15,208 nt of DNA, taken from the NCBI GenBank assembly GCA_018658605.1, contig JABHUV010000080.1:1-15208 (forward strand), in the 5' to 3' direction. Of the stretch, positions 6,943 to 15,028 are shown one piece after another. The DNA is from Planctomycetaceae bacterium. Lineage in GTDB: Bacteria; Planctomycetota; Planctomycetia; Pirellulales; Pirellulaceae. Under the pieces are notes generated by a model that did not search any database, was not told where the DNA came from, and saw nothing but the letters and a program-made list of their open reading frames with translations. Position 1 is the first letter of the stretch, and each line of letters begins with the position of its first letter. A program made the position numbers and the translations under genes.

Positions 6943-9003
6943 TTACTGAATCCATAAACGAAAAACGTCATTAGATACAATAAACACCATAAAACCCAAT
7001 AACGCAAACAAGAATATCATCGACAACGACCCCTGAATTCGTTCGCTGACTGGCTTTCGACGTATCAACTCAATCGTCAGGAAAACGAAGTGTCCGCCAT
7101 CGAGGATTGGAATAGGAAGAAAGTTGATGATTGCCAAGTTTGCACTGAGCATGGTTAGAAACAAAAGTAATCGAGTGACATCGACAGCCGCTTCATCCTT
7201 AGCAACTTTAATGATCATCACAGGACCACCAAGGTCGGAAACAGAAGCCTTACCTCCGGCGATCCACCCAATGGTCTGCCCAACTCGACTCATATCTTGC
7301 CCAGTACGCCGGATCCCCAACTGAAAGGCTTCACCCCACCCACTCGCTTGATGCACTCTTTCTAATGGAGCAAACCTAATACCACGTTCCCAACTAAAGT
7401 TCTCTGTAGAATCTTGCCACTCTGGAATCGCGGAGATTTGTTGGTCCGAGTGGTCGCGAGAAAAATTTAGCTGAAGATTAAACCCAGGCAAATTGGCTTG
7501 ACCAGTTTGATGAATATAAAACCAACTCAGATAATCTCCCAGAAGTTGCTTTTGTAATCTGCGAGCGTCGACTTGCTCCTGATTGGCAGACGTCTTCACT
7601 AACTGCACAGATTCCAATCGGTCACCCGGTTGCACACCAGCAAGTTCACTTGAAGTGACAATATTATCACACCCATAAGCAACTCCCAACCCTTGCAAAC
7701 ACCCCGTTGAATAAGGTGCTGCCGGCGTCAGGAAATGAGACACAGGTAACGATTCCACTATGATTTCTTGTGTACTCTGCGTCTGCCCGCCACTGCTACG
7801 CAACACTTGAAAAACGACGCGTTCTCCAGTTAAATTTTTCATCCGCTGGGGCAGCGTCACTGGATCTGCAACAGGTTCTCCATTTACAGACTGAATCACA
7901 TCCCCTTTTAAGAATCCCGCATCTTCGCCAACGCTACCTGAAATCACGCCGACAACCGGTCCCATGCCGAACCTGACGTGCGGCTGTTTCAAGGCGACTG
8001 GTGGTAGCAACACTTGCAATTGCTTGCCTGCTCGCAGCACCATCAACGTCAAAGTCTTGGTCGGATCAGCGGCGATTAGTTCTGTGGCATGCCAACCTAA
8101 CAAATCCGGTTTAGGACCGTGTGTGTCTCGTTCTATCGGCACACCGTCAACCGCAATAACCTGGTCACCAATTTGTAATTGCTCAGCGGATTGTACCGAT
8201 GCAACTGTGGAATTGGAGGCGGCAATGATTCCGATTGTCACCTGTTTTGAATCTTCTCCCGACTGAATCGGTTGAACCTTGTCGATACGCTTAATGCCGT
8301 CACGATTGACAACTCGAAACGGAATACCTGTTGTATCATCCATTCCGCCACCGATAACTGCATATCGCAAGTCCCAAGTGAATCGGTAAAAGTGACTGGC
8401 AACATCGGTCTCGGAAAAACCAACAAGATCGTAACCAGGCTGCCATCCCGCGAGCCAAGCGTTTGACCCATAACTGACGCGCCCCACCGAAGCGGGTTGA
8501 ATAGGCGTACCTATTTTATAAGCAACCGCTGCCATGATCACGCCAAAGATCAAGTTCATGATTACGCCAGCGGAAATAATTGCCATGCGTTGCGGCACAG
8601 TCTTAGCGGGATAACTCTGCGGATCTAACTCACCATTGGCTGCGTTTTCACTCTCACTTCCGTCCTGCCGAATTCGCTCAGCCTCTGCCTCTGCATTGGC
8701 TGGATTATCATCTTGACCCAGCATTTTCACATATCCGCCTAAGGGAATGATACCGATTCCATATTCAGTTTCGCCCCATTGGAATTTAACGATGGAAGCC
8801 GGTAATCTTAGCGGGCCAATTTTAATGGGAACATCAAAACCAACATAGAACTTTTCGCATTTCACGCCGCATGCCTTAGCCACTAAAAAGTGACCTAATT
8901 CATGAACAAAAATCACGAAACCAAGCCCTGCTAAGACTTTTCCAATATTAATCGCTCCGGAGAAAAACTCTCCGGTAGAAAATGCAATTAAGCTTTCCAA
9001 CAT
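6943..9003 (-). CDS. rseP: RseP-type site-2 intramembrane metalloprotease with PDZ domains
   Basis: A membrane zinc protease of the RseP/S2P family, which cuts transmembrane substrates such as anti-sigma factors and remnant signal peptides. The zinc motif HELGH is at 34-38 inside the first membrane helix, and the partner motif NFLPIPILDGGHF is at 627-639, with D635 as third ligand. Further helices lie around 140-162, 605-625 and 660-676. At least two PDZ-like domains are visible between about 240 and 430 (LQIGDQVIAVDGVPI and FLKGDVIQSVNGEPV). An additional stretch of some 170 residues, again with a PDZ-like LAGVQPGDRLESV, makes this 686-residue protein much longer than the roughly 450 of E. 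coli RseP. The start is ATG 9003, with GAGGAG 5 bases upstream, rather than ATG 9024. It overlaps the end of dxr by 16 bases, so the two are very likely translated from one mRNA. Confidence 0.95.
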   Translation of the reverse strand: MLESLIAFSTGEFFSGAINIGKVLAGLGFVIFVHELGHFLVAKACGVKCEKFYVGFDVPIKIGPLRLPASIVKFQWGETEYGIGIIPLGGYVKMLGQDDNPANAEAEAERIRQDGSESENAANGELDPQSYPAKTVPQRMAIISAGVIMNLIFGVIMAAVAYKIGTPIQPASVGRVSYGSNAWLAGWQPGYDLVGFSETDVASHFYRFTWDLRYAVIGGGMDDTTGIPFRVVNRDGIKRIDKVQPIQSGEDSKQVTIGIIAASNSTVASVQSAEQLQIGDQVIAVDGVPIERDTHGPKPDLLGWHATELIAADPTKTLTLMVLRAGKQLQVLLPPVALKQPHVRFGMGPVVGVISGSVGEDAGFLKGDVIQSVNGEPVADPVTLPQRMKNLTGERVVFQVLRSSGGQTQSTQEIIVESLPVSHFLTPAAPYSTGCLQGLGVAYGCDNIVTSSELAGVQPGDRLESVQLVKTSANQEQVDARRLQKQLLGDYLSWFYIHQTGQANLPGFNLQLNFSRDHSDQQISAIPEWQDSTENFSWERGIRFAPLERVHQASGWGEAFQLGIRRTGQDMSRVGQTIGWIAGGKASVSDLGGPVMIIKVAKDEAAVDVTRLLLFLTMLSANLAIINFLPIPILDGGHFVFLTIELIRRKPVSERIQGSLSMIFLFALLGFMVFIVSNDVFRLWIQ

Positions 9004-10157
9004 TCCAACTCCTCTCGAGCCCATGTATCTATTGTTAACAACTGATCCAAACTTGGCGTTGGATCAAAATCATGATGTTCCAACACAGCTCGACAGGCAG
9101 GAACGATTTCGGTGAATTGTAAGGTGCCTGCTAGGAATCTAGCAACCGCGACTTCATTTGACGCATTAAGCACAGCTCCGCAAGTGCCTCCACGACCAGC
9201 GACCTCACGTCCTAGCAACAAAGCTGGAAAACGCTCGTAGTCTGGTGGAAAAAACTCACAGTTAAACGGTACCGTAAAATCCAGTTTTGCGGCAGGACCC
9301 TGCCACCGATTCGGATAGGATAATGCGTATTGAATTGGCAGCTTCATATCCGCCACGCCCATTTGTGCGAGCACGCTTCCATCTACGAACTCCACTAACG
9401 AGTGTACGATCGACTGCGGGTGTACCACTACATCTATTTGATCCACCGGTAGGTCAAACAACCAGCGTGCTTCAATGATCTCTAAGGCTTTATTCATCAT
9501 TGTCGCAGAATCGACCGTAATTTTAGGCCCCATGTCCCAAGTAGGATGGGCCAATGCGTCTTGTACGCTTACGTTTGAAAGTTGTTCGGTCGAATACCCT
9601 CGGAACGGTCCACCACTGGCCGTTAATATCAGCCGTGAGACTTCCTCGCCTCGACCGCTCTGCAATGCCTGAAAAATCGCGCTGTGTTCACTATCCACAG
9701 GTATTATTGGAGCGTTACGATCGCGCGACAACTCCATCACTGGAGCGCCCGCCATGACCAATGTTTCTTTGTTTGCTAGAGCGACCGTTTTACCCGCTTG
9801 CAATGCCGCCCAAGTACCACGCAATCCCGCGCTACCAACAATCCCCGTAACGACAACGTCGACCTCTTCACGAGAAACCAACGATTCAATCGCTGCAGGG
9901 CCAACACCGAATACGCTCCCATCAGTCAGAATGCTCCGGTCAAACAGTTCCGCTCGCTTTACGTCGGTAACCACGACATGTGAACATTGACATTGCTGCG
10001 TTTGCTGCTGCAGCAATTCAACATTAGTGTGGCCCGTTAGTCCGGCCACCCGTAAGTGATCTGAGCAACCTGCAATGACATCGAGTGTGCTACAACCAAT
10101 GCTGCCTGTTGCGCCCAGCACGACAACATTTTTAGGCTGTGGTTTCATGTCTGTCAT
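8988..10157 (-). CDS. dxr: 1-deoxy-D-xylulose 5-phosphate reductoisomerase (Dxr)
   Basis: Dxr (IspC) converts 1-deoxy-D-xylulose 5-phosphate to 2-C-methyl-D-erythritol 4-phosphate with NADPH and a divalent metal, the first committed step of the MEP pathway and the target of fosmidomycin. The NADPH site GATGSIG is at 15-21 and ANKET at 128-132. PVDSEHSA (153-160) gives metal ligands D155 and E157; SGGPFR (181-186), HPTWDMG (204-210) and MNKALEIIEARW (221-232, with E226 the third ligand) complete the active site. The length of 389 residues is normal. ATG 10157 is used, with ATG 10148 as alternative; no Shine-Dalgarno is evident for either. The end of the gene overlaps rseP. Ribokinase lies upstream after a 112-base gap with no clear terminator, so dxr may have its own promoter or share the upstream one. 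Confidence 0.97.
   Translation of the reverse strand: MTDMKPQPKNVVVLGATGSIGCSTLDVIAGCSDHLRVAGLTGHTNVELLQQQTQQCQCSHVVVTDVKRAELFDRSILTDGSVFGVGPAAIESLVSREEVDVVVTGIVGSAGLRGTWAALQAGKTVALANKETLVMAGAPVMELSRDRNAPIIPVDSEHSAIFQALQSGRGEEVSRLILTASGGPFRGYSTEQLSNVSVQDALAHPTWDMGPKITVDSATMMNKALEIIEARWLFDLPVDQIDVVVHPQSIVHSLVEFVDGSVLAQMGVADMKLPIQYALSYPNRWQGPAAKLDFTVPFNCEFFPPDYERFPALLLGREVAGRGGTCGAVLNASNEVAVARFLAGTLQFTEIVPACRAVLEHHDFDPTPSLDQLLTIDTWAREELECWKA
9009..9016 (-). promoter_or_regulatory. Ribosome binding site of rseP inside the end of dxr
   Basis: The minus strand reads GAGAGGAG, 5 bases, then ATG at 9003. This decides the start over the ATG at 9024, which would precede the ribosome site. The site lies within the dxr coding sequence, consistent with coupled translation. 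Confidence 0.7.
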
Positions 10158-10269
10158 AGGGCAACAATTAATTGAATAGCTAAATAGATAAGGCGATTCC
10201 CTAGCAGTTGATTCTAAGTCGCCCCCTGCAACATCGCAATACTACGGCCTTTCGTGGTGCCAATTGGTG

Positions 10270-11241
10270 TTAATTAGTAGACGTAATGAAAGACGCTATT
10301 TCCTCATGCGTCGGCAATGACGTCTGGGCACCTGTACGCGTTACACTAATACTAGCGCCCACTACAGCAACCTCAACGGCTTTGGACAATGACTGCCCGA
10401 GCGCCAATTCCGCGGCTAATAATCCGTTAAAACAATCTCCAGCGGCCGTCGTATCAGTAACTTGCACCTCAGGTGGCGACACCGCCCAAGGACCCCGACT
10501 TTCAAGGTTATCAACAGGGGGCACAACCACCACGCCTTGAGAACCTAGCGTCACAATAACCGTGGTGACACCAAATGCCTGCAAACACCTTCCAGCCTCT
10601 ACTGCGCTATCAAATCCCGTAACTTCAATTCCAGTCAAGTTTCTAGCCTCATGCTCGTTGGGTGTCAGAATATCAACATCCGATAGTACAGCAGCATTGC
10701 GGAAATCCTGCAACGCTGGAGCGGGATTCAAAATGACCAGTGCCTCATACTGCACGGTTCGCCTGATAACTGCGCAAATTGTCGATAGTGGTATTTCCGC
10801 GGAAAGTAGCACAACGCTTGCTTGCTCAAACTCTTTGTCGGGCACCGTCTTAACCAAATCACTAGAAAGAAGTTCATTAGCACCGGCCGCCACACAAATC
10901 ATATTCTCGCCCTGATCGTCAACCATAATCGACGCCACACCGGTGGATGCATCAGCAAATTGCTGGATTAATTCAATACTCAAGCGAGGTTCCATTTTGA
11001 ACGATTCCATGATCGACGCTGCGTAAGCATCACCACCAACAGCAGCAAATAGTTTCACCGGCACTTGGCACCCGCGTGCAGCAGTTACCGCTTGGTTGGC
11101 ACCTTTGCCTCCATTAATTTGACAAAAACTGCCGCTGATCACAGTTTCACCAGGGCTTGGAAGTTTGCTAGTTTGAAAAACCAAATCCATATTGATAGAA
11201 CCAACCACCAGTAATTCACCGGGTTGTTGTATCGCTTGCAT
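10270..11241 (-). CDS. rbsK: Ribokinase (PfkB family)
   Basis: Cytosolic sugar kinase that phosphorylates D-ribose at O5. VVGSINMDL (12-20) is the N-terminal substrate motif, GGKGANQA (44-51) is the first PfkB signature, and NPAPA lies in the middle of the protein. DTTAAGDCFNG (263-273) is the second signature, in which D269 is the catalytic base. The AAGD form, rather than GAGD, and the ending SVTRTGAQTSLPTHEEI are typical of ribokinases, so the specific name is favoured over fructokinase or adenosine kinase. The length is 323 residues against 309 in E. coli. CAGGA lies 12 bases before the ATG. There are no ribose transport or Rbs regulator genes in view; the gene begins the minus-strand run and is divergent from the Gfo/Idh/MocA gene. 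A natural substrate other than ribose cannot be excluded. Confidence 0.9.
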   Translation of the reverse strand: MQAIQQPGELLVVGSINMDLVFQTSKLPSPGETVISGSFCQINGGKGANQAVTAARGCQVPVKLFAAVGGDAYAASIMESFKMEPRLSIELIQQFADASTGVASIMVDDQGENMICVAAGANELLSSDLVKTVPDKEFEQASVVLLSAEIPLSTICAVIRRTVQYEALVILNPAPALQDFRNAAVLSDVDILTPNEHEARNLTGIEVTGFDSAVEAGRCLQAFGVTTVIVTLGSQGVVVVPPVDNLESRGPWAVSPPEVQVTDTTAAGDCFNGLLAAELALGQSLSKAVEVAVVGASISVTRTGAQTSLPTHEEIASFITSTN

Positions 11242-11548
11242 CGATATGTAAATTCCTGCGTTGTTGAATTAGTTAGTACGTTGGTGCAGTATGCCGAAGC
11301 TTTAGCATTGGACTAGGTAATATTTGAGAGCAAACTGGCCCGCCTATGCTTATCTTTCTACCGTGGTACATCATCATGGCACATCGGATTGAATTATGCG
11401 AGTATCGAAGATGACCAGTAAATTTTTTCTCTGTCTTGGCTCGCATTTGATTGTAAGCAACGCCATTGTGCGTTACCCTAGAGGGAAACTTTAAATATTG
11501 CATTTTACACCTACACTTGTTAAATAAGATTTCCCAAGGAGCATTTGG
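11242..11548. other. 307-base divergent intergenic region between rbsK and the Gfo/Idh/MocA gene
   Basis: No gene is supported. A 97-codon minus-strand frame fills most of it but has no recognisable family and would overlap the next gene's start. The region should hold two divergent promoters; I saw no convincing hexamer pair. Small dyads are present at 11359-11368 (TACC GT GGTA) and 11459-11474 (AACGC/GCGTT with a 6-base spacer). A clear ribosome site AAGGAG (11536-11541) stands 7 bases before the plus-strand ATG. Confidence 0.5.
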
Positions 11549-12940
11549 ATGGCTAAGCGACAACAAAGACGAGAATTCCTCAAAGTAACTGCAGCGGCAA
11601 GCGCAGGATTCTGGGCCGCCGGTGGAGTTCCCGCTAAAGCCAGCACCTCGGCGAACGAAGTTATTCGTTGGGCATGTGTCGGCGTAGGTGGTAAAGGAGG
11701 GAGTGACTCAAACGACGCTGCTCGACACGGTGATATTGTTGGTATCTGTGATATTGATGATGGCAACCTATCCAAAGCCTCCGACAAATGGCCTAAAGCC
11801 CAAAAGTTCTACGATTACCGTAAAATGATCGAAAAGCTTGGCGACAATGTTGACGCCATTACCGTCAGCACACCAGATCATAACCATGCACCAGCCGCTG
11901 CTCTTTCCCTTAAAGCTGGCAACCACACTTTCACACAAAAACCCTTGACCCATACTATCGAGGAAGCACGGCATTTAGCCACTCTTGCCAAAGAAGCTGG
12001 CGTGCAAACTCAAATGGGAAATCAGGGTACCGCTTCGAGCACCCTGCGTCGCAGTGCTGCCTTGCTTAAAGCGGGGATTGTCGGCAAAGTTTCGGAAGTC
12101 CATGTTTGGACCAACCGACCGGTATGGCCGCAAGGTGGTGGTCGTCCAACGGACACACCTCCGGTTCCAGCACATATTCACTGGAATGAATTCCTCGGCC
12201 CCGCAAAACATCGCCCCTACAACCCAGCATATACTCCGTTCAAATGGCGCGGTTGGTGGGATTTCGGCACCGGTGCATTAGGCGATATGGCTTGCCATAC
12301 ACTTAACATGCCATTTATGGGTCTCGACTTATTCGACCCTACTAGTGTTGTCGCTGAAACCAGTGGCCACAATAAAGAAACGTATCCCTCAAAATGTAAA
12401 ATCACCTTCGAATTCCCCGAATATAACGGACGTGATGCTTTGACTCTATATTGGTACGATGGTGGCTTCAAACCTCCTCGAGGCGTGCTCCCAACCCGTA
12501 CTCAGCTTGTTGACAGTAATGGAAAACCACTCGCTGCGGACAATCAAAAATACGCTCGGCTACTCAATACCGGCTCGCTTGTAGTTGGTGACAAGGGTTC
12601 GTTACTCTCGCCAAGCGACTACGGTTGGGATGCTCGCACAACTGGTATTTTTGCCAATGACGAATACACACTGCTTAGCGATATTAAACAAGAAGTTGAA
12701 TACCCAGAATCTCCTGGACACTTCACCGAATTGGCAAATGCCATCAAAGGTGGACCAGCTCCGGTTTCTAGTTTCCAAACGTATTCTGGTCGCCTTACAG
12801 AAACGATTCTTTTGGGCAACCTCGCCGTTTATGCAGATGGCAAAAAGATTCAATGGGATGCCAAGAACATGGTGCCAACCAATGCACCCGAAGTCGCCCA
12901 TATTGTGCGGAAAGAATATCACAACGGGTACGAAATCTAG
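11549..12940 (+). CDS. Tat-exported Gfo/Idh/MocA family oxidoreductase
   Basis: A 463-residue NAD(P)-dependent oxidoreductase-like protein. Residues 1-31 are a twin-arginine signal (RREFLK at 7-12, then an Ala-rich stretch ending near PAKAS), so the protein is probably exported folded with its cofactor already bound. The Rossmann fold follows: WACVGVGGKGG (41-51), GICDID (65-70), STPDHNHA (107-114) and QKPLTHTIEEA (130-140). The last motif replaces the usual EKP with QKP but keeps the lysine. The C-terminal alpha/beta domain includes WRGWWDFGTGALGDMACHTLN, which carries residues expected near the sugar site. Planctomycetes hold many such paralogues, thought to act on sugars or polysaccharide fragments; the substrate here is unknown. 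AAGGAG lies 7 bases before the ATG. The gene is followed by its own strong terminator, so it is probably monocistronic. Confidence 0.92.
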   Translation: MAKRQQRREFLKVTAAASAGFWAAGGVPAKASTSANEVIRWACVGVGGKGGSDSNDAARHGDIVGICDIDDGNLSKASDKWPKAQKFYDYRKMIEKLGDNVDAITVSTPDHNHAPAAALSLKAGNHTFTQKPLTHTIEEARHLATLAKEAGVQTQMGNQGTASSTLRRSAALLKAGIVGKVSEVHVWTNRPVWPQGGGRPTDTPPVPAHIHWNEFLGPAKHRPYNPAYTPFKWRGWWDFGTGALGDMACHTLNMPFMGLDLFDPTSVVAETSGHNKETYPSKCKITFEFPEYNGRDALTLYWYDGGFKPPRGVLPTRTQLVDSNGKPLAADNQKYARLLNTGSLVVGDKGSLLSPSDYGWDARTTGIFANDEYTLLSDIKQEVEYPESPGHFTELANAIKGGPAPVSSFQTYSGRLTETILLGNLAVYADGKKIQWDAKNMVPTNAPEVAHIVRKEYHNGYEI

Positions 12941-12971
12941 TTCGGACACAGGTATTAAATTAGTCAATAAC

Positions 12972-13017
12972 ACACCGGAGGCGGAAAGGTTGCATTTTCT
13001 GCCGCCGGTGTTTTTTT
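12972..13017 (+). terminator. Rho-independent terminator of the Gfo/Idh/MocA gene
   Basis: Arms 12972-12987 and 12996-13011 pair over 16 positions with one mismatch and one G-U pair around an 8-base loop, followed by seven T residues (13011-13017). It lies 31 bases after the stop codon and separates this gene from the DJ-1/PfpI gene. Confidence 0.9.
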
Positions 13018-13076
13018 GAAGAGCTACTTTGCCACAAAGGCAAGTGAACAAATCAGCGAAACAGGGACAAACACAT

Positions 13077-13646
13077 ATGTCAAAAATATTGATGCCCATT
13101 GGCGATGCGACCGAAGCACTTGATACCTTTTATCCATTTTTCCGCCTTAAGGAGGCCGGATACGAGGTCGCCGTCGCCGCTCCCGAAGCAAGACTAATTC
13201 ATACCGTATTGCATGAGATCCCACCTGATTCAAGTATTCCATGGGACATCACTCAGGAACGCCCCGGCTACTTCATTCAAGCTGATATTGCCTTTCGAGA
13301 CTTACAAGCCGACGATTATGCTGGAGTGTTTATCTCTGGTGGCCGCGCACCAGAGTATATTCGATATGATCAGAACTTAAATCGAGTAATCCATGAAATG
13401 AATGCGGCTGGAAAACCTATCGCTAGTGTCTGCCATGGGATTGAGATTCTAACCTCGGCTGGAATCCTGCAAGACAGGAAAGTCACGACAGTTGCAAAAT
13501 GTGCTATGGATGCTGAGCAGGGAGGCGGAATTTATGTCGATCAGGAAACGGTCGTGGACGGTAACTTAGTCTCCGCGCGGACGTGGCACGACAATGCTCC
13601 TTTAATGAAAACGTTCTTGGAAATGCTTGCCTCTGTCGATGCCTAA
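13077..13646 (+). CDS. DJ-1/PfpI family protein (class I glutamine amidotransferase-like)
   Basis: A 189-residue single-domain protein of the DJ-1/PfpI superfamily, whose members include proteases, deglycase- or hydratase-type enzymes and chaperones. Residues 3-8 (KILMPI) form the first strand, and Glu13 is in the position of the conserved acidic residue. ISGGRAPEYIR (86-96) is the oxyanion loop, and ASVCHGIEIL (116-125) is the nucleophile elbow with Cys119 followed by His120. ARTWHDNAPLM is the usual C-terminal segment. The ATG at 13077 is preferred, since GGGA lies 9 bases upstream and homology starts there; the frame extends back to a TTG at 13029 that has no ribosome site and sits just after the terminator. 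The gene is 107 bases before the CobW-like gene. The reaction is not predictable from sequence. Confidence 0.9.
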   Translation: MSKILMPIGDATEALDTFYPFFRLKEAGYEVAVAAPEARLIHTVLHEIPPDSSIPWDITQERPGYFIQADIAFRDLQADDYAGVFISGGRAPEYIRYDQNLNRVIHEMNAAGKPIASVCHGIEILTSAGILQDRKVTTVAKCAMDAEQGGGIYVDQETVVDGNLVSARTWHDNAPLMKTFLEMLASVDA

Positions 13647-13654
13647 ACGCTCGT

Positions 13655-13680
13655 TTGACACTCGCTTTACAAATTATAAT
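13655..13680 (+). promoter_or_regulatory. Candidate promoter upstream of the CobW-like gene
   Basis: Perfect hexamers TTGACA (13655-13660) and TATAAT (13675-13680) occur in the right order, but with a 14-base spacer instead of 16-18. They lie about 75 bases before the ATG at 13754. The short spacing argues against normal sigma-70 strength. Confidence 0.35.
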
Positions 13681-13753
13681 ACTGCATCGCTTGCAAATTT
13701 ACCTACATTGAATTCCCAACAATATTTGAATCCAGAAAAGAGATGACATCATC

Positions 13754-14872
13754 ATGCGATTTGTAATGATTGGAGGCTTTCTCGGTGCGGGTAAAACCAC
13801 AACTATTGGCAAGCTAGCTCAGCTATACCAGCAAACCGGTTTGAAGGTGGGAATTGTTACCAATGACCAAGCGACAGATCTAGTAGATACGCACACATTG
13901 CGTAACCAAGGTTTTTCTGTTGGCGAAGTAGCCGGTGCTTGCTTTTGCTGCAACTTTGACGAATTAACAACGACGGTCGAACAACTCCAGTCCAACCAAC
14001 AACCCGACATCATCTTGGCTGAACCTGTGGGTAGTTGTACAGATCTCGTTGCCACCGTCGTGCAACCCTTGATAAAATTTCATAACAACATTTTTGACGT
14101 TGCTCCCTATGGTGTCATTCTTAAACCAAGTCACGGTCGACGCATTCTAGGGGGAGATGTAAACGCCGGATTCTCGCCCGAGGCTGCATATATCTTCAAC
14201 AAGCAATTAGAAGAAGCAGATTACCTGATCGTCAATCGGATCGATGAGCTTTCGCCTGACGCCATCGATAATCTCGTGGGATTGTTGCAAAATAGACACC
14301 CTCATACTCCGATCATCAAACTCTCGGCAAAAACGGGGACGGGTATGCAGGCATTGGTCGACTTTCTGGACGCACAGAGTGACACCAACAGCCCAACCAC
14401 TCCAGTTGGGCAGCACATATTGGAGCTAGATTATGATCGTTATGCACTGGGCGAAGCTGAACTGGGCTGGCTTAATGCTACAGTCACGCTGCAAGGCGAC
14501 GAAAAGGTCGCGCTAGATGATTTACTGCTCGATATCATTGGCCGGCTACAAACCATGTTCACTTCCGAAAATGCGGAAACGGCACATCTCAAAGCAATCG
14601 GTTCTACAGCAGACCGCCATGCCATCGCAAATCTAGTTGGCAGTGACACCGTCGTTGAACTTTCACACGCGAGCAATGTAGAAACAGACCGTGTGGCCAT
14701 GATTATTAATGCTCGTGTGGCCATGGACCCAGCGGTGCTCGAACCGCTGGTCCGCGAGGCCGTCGCCGAGGCATGCGGTGACCGTAATATGACCGCTGAG
14801 TTTGGCGAAGTTCAAAGTTTCCGCCCAGGTCGCCCAGTACCAACACATCGGATTGCCGCTGTCGGTGATTAA
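13754..14872 (+). CDS. COG0523 (CobW-like) G3E GTPase
   Basis: A 372-residue P-loop GTPase of the G3E/COG0523 group, whose members act as metallochaperones or help load metal or cofactor enzymes. Walker A is GGFLGAGKTTT (7-17). The CxCC metal motif is C63-F-C65-C66, AEPVGSCTDL (89-98) is the Walker B region, and NRID (161-164) is the base-specificity motif. Beyond about residue 220 (ILELDYDRYALGEAELGWLN onward) I do not recognise the usual CobW C-terminal domain, and no His-rich metal-binding stretch is present. The partner or metal therefore cannot be named; a role in cobalamin, zinc or corrinoid-enzyme function is only possible. The ATG at 13754 has no strong ribosome site. No urease, hydrogenase, nitrile hydratase or cobalamin genes are in view. 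Confidence 0.88.
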   Translation: MRFVMIGGFLGAGKTTTIGKLAQLYQQTGLKVGIVTNDQATDLVDTHTLRNQGFSVGEVAGACFCCNFDELTTTVEQLQSNQQPDIILAEPVGSCTDLVATVVQPLIKFHNNIFDVAPYGVILKPSHGRRILGGDVNAGFSPEAAYIFNKQLEEADYLIVNRIDELSPDAIDNLVGLLQNRHPHTPIIKLSAKTGTGMQALVDFLDAQSDTNSPTTPVGQHILELDYDRYALGEAELGWLNATVTLQGDEKVALDDLLLDIIGRLQTMFTSENAETAHLKAIGSTADRHAIANLVGSDTVVELSHASNVETDRVAMIINARVAMDPAVLEPLVREAVAEACGDRNMTAEFGEVQSFRPGRPVPTHRIAAVGD

Positions 14873-14933
14873 CTCCTTTCAAAGCAGCGGGGAAATTTGT
14901 GATAATTCGTCTAGGTTCGTAGTTCATTCATTG

Positions 14934-14962
14934 TTGACTTTTACCGCATTTGTGCCGATAAC
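14934..14962 (+). promoter_or_regulatory. Candidate promoter of tRNA-Ser
   Basis: TTGACT (14934-14939), a 17-base spacer and GATAAC (14957-14962) form a plausible housekeeping promoter about 65 bases before the tRNA. No other gene starts downstream within the window. Confidence 0.45.
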
Positions 14963-15028
14963 AACACAATCAACACAATGCAGATAAAAAAGACTGTCAA
15001 ATTTGGGGGCTGTTTTTTAACAATATAC

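Noticed and set aside
11273..11566. 97-codon minus-strand open frame filling the rbsK to Gfo/Idh/MocA gap
   Set aside because: It begins inside the well-supported Gfo/Idh/MocA start, has no family resemblance, and covers the divergent promoter region.
12602..13099. 165-codon minus-strand open frame
   Set aside because: It is antisense to the end of the Gfo/Idh/MocA gene, runs across a strong terminator and into the start of the DJ-1 gene, and has no recognisable motif.
14980..15020. A-run and T-run (GATAAAAAAGAC ... GGCTGTTTTTTAAC) upstream of the tRNA as a terminator for the CobW-like gene
   Set aside because: The A and T runs can pair, but the bases between them do not form a GC-containing stem, so it does not resemble an intrinsic terminator.
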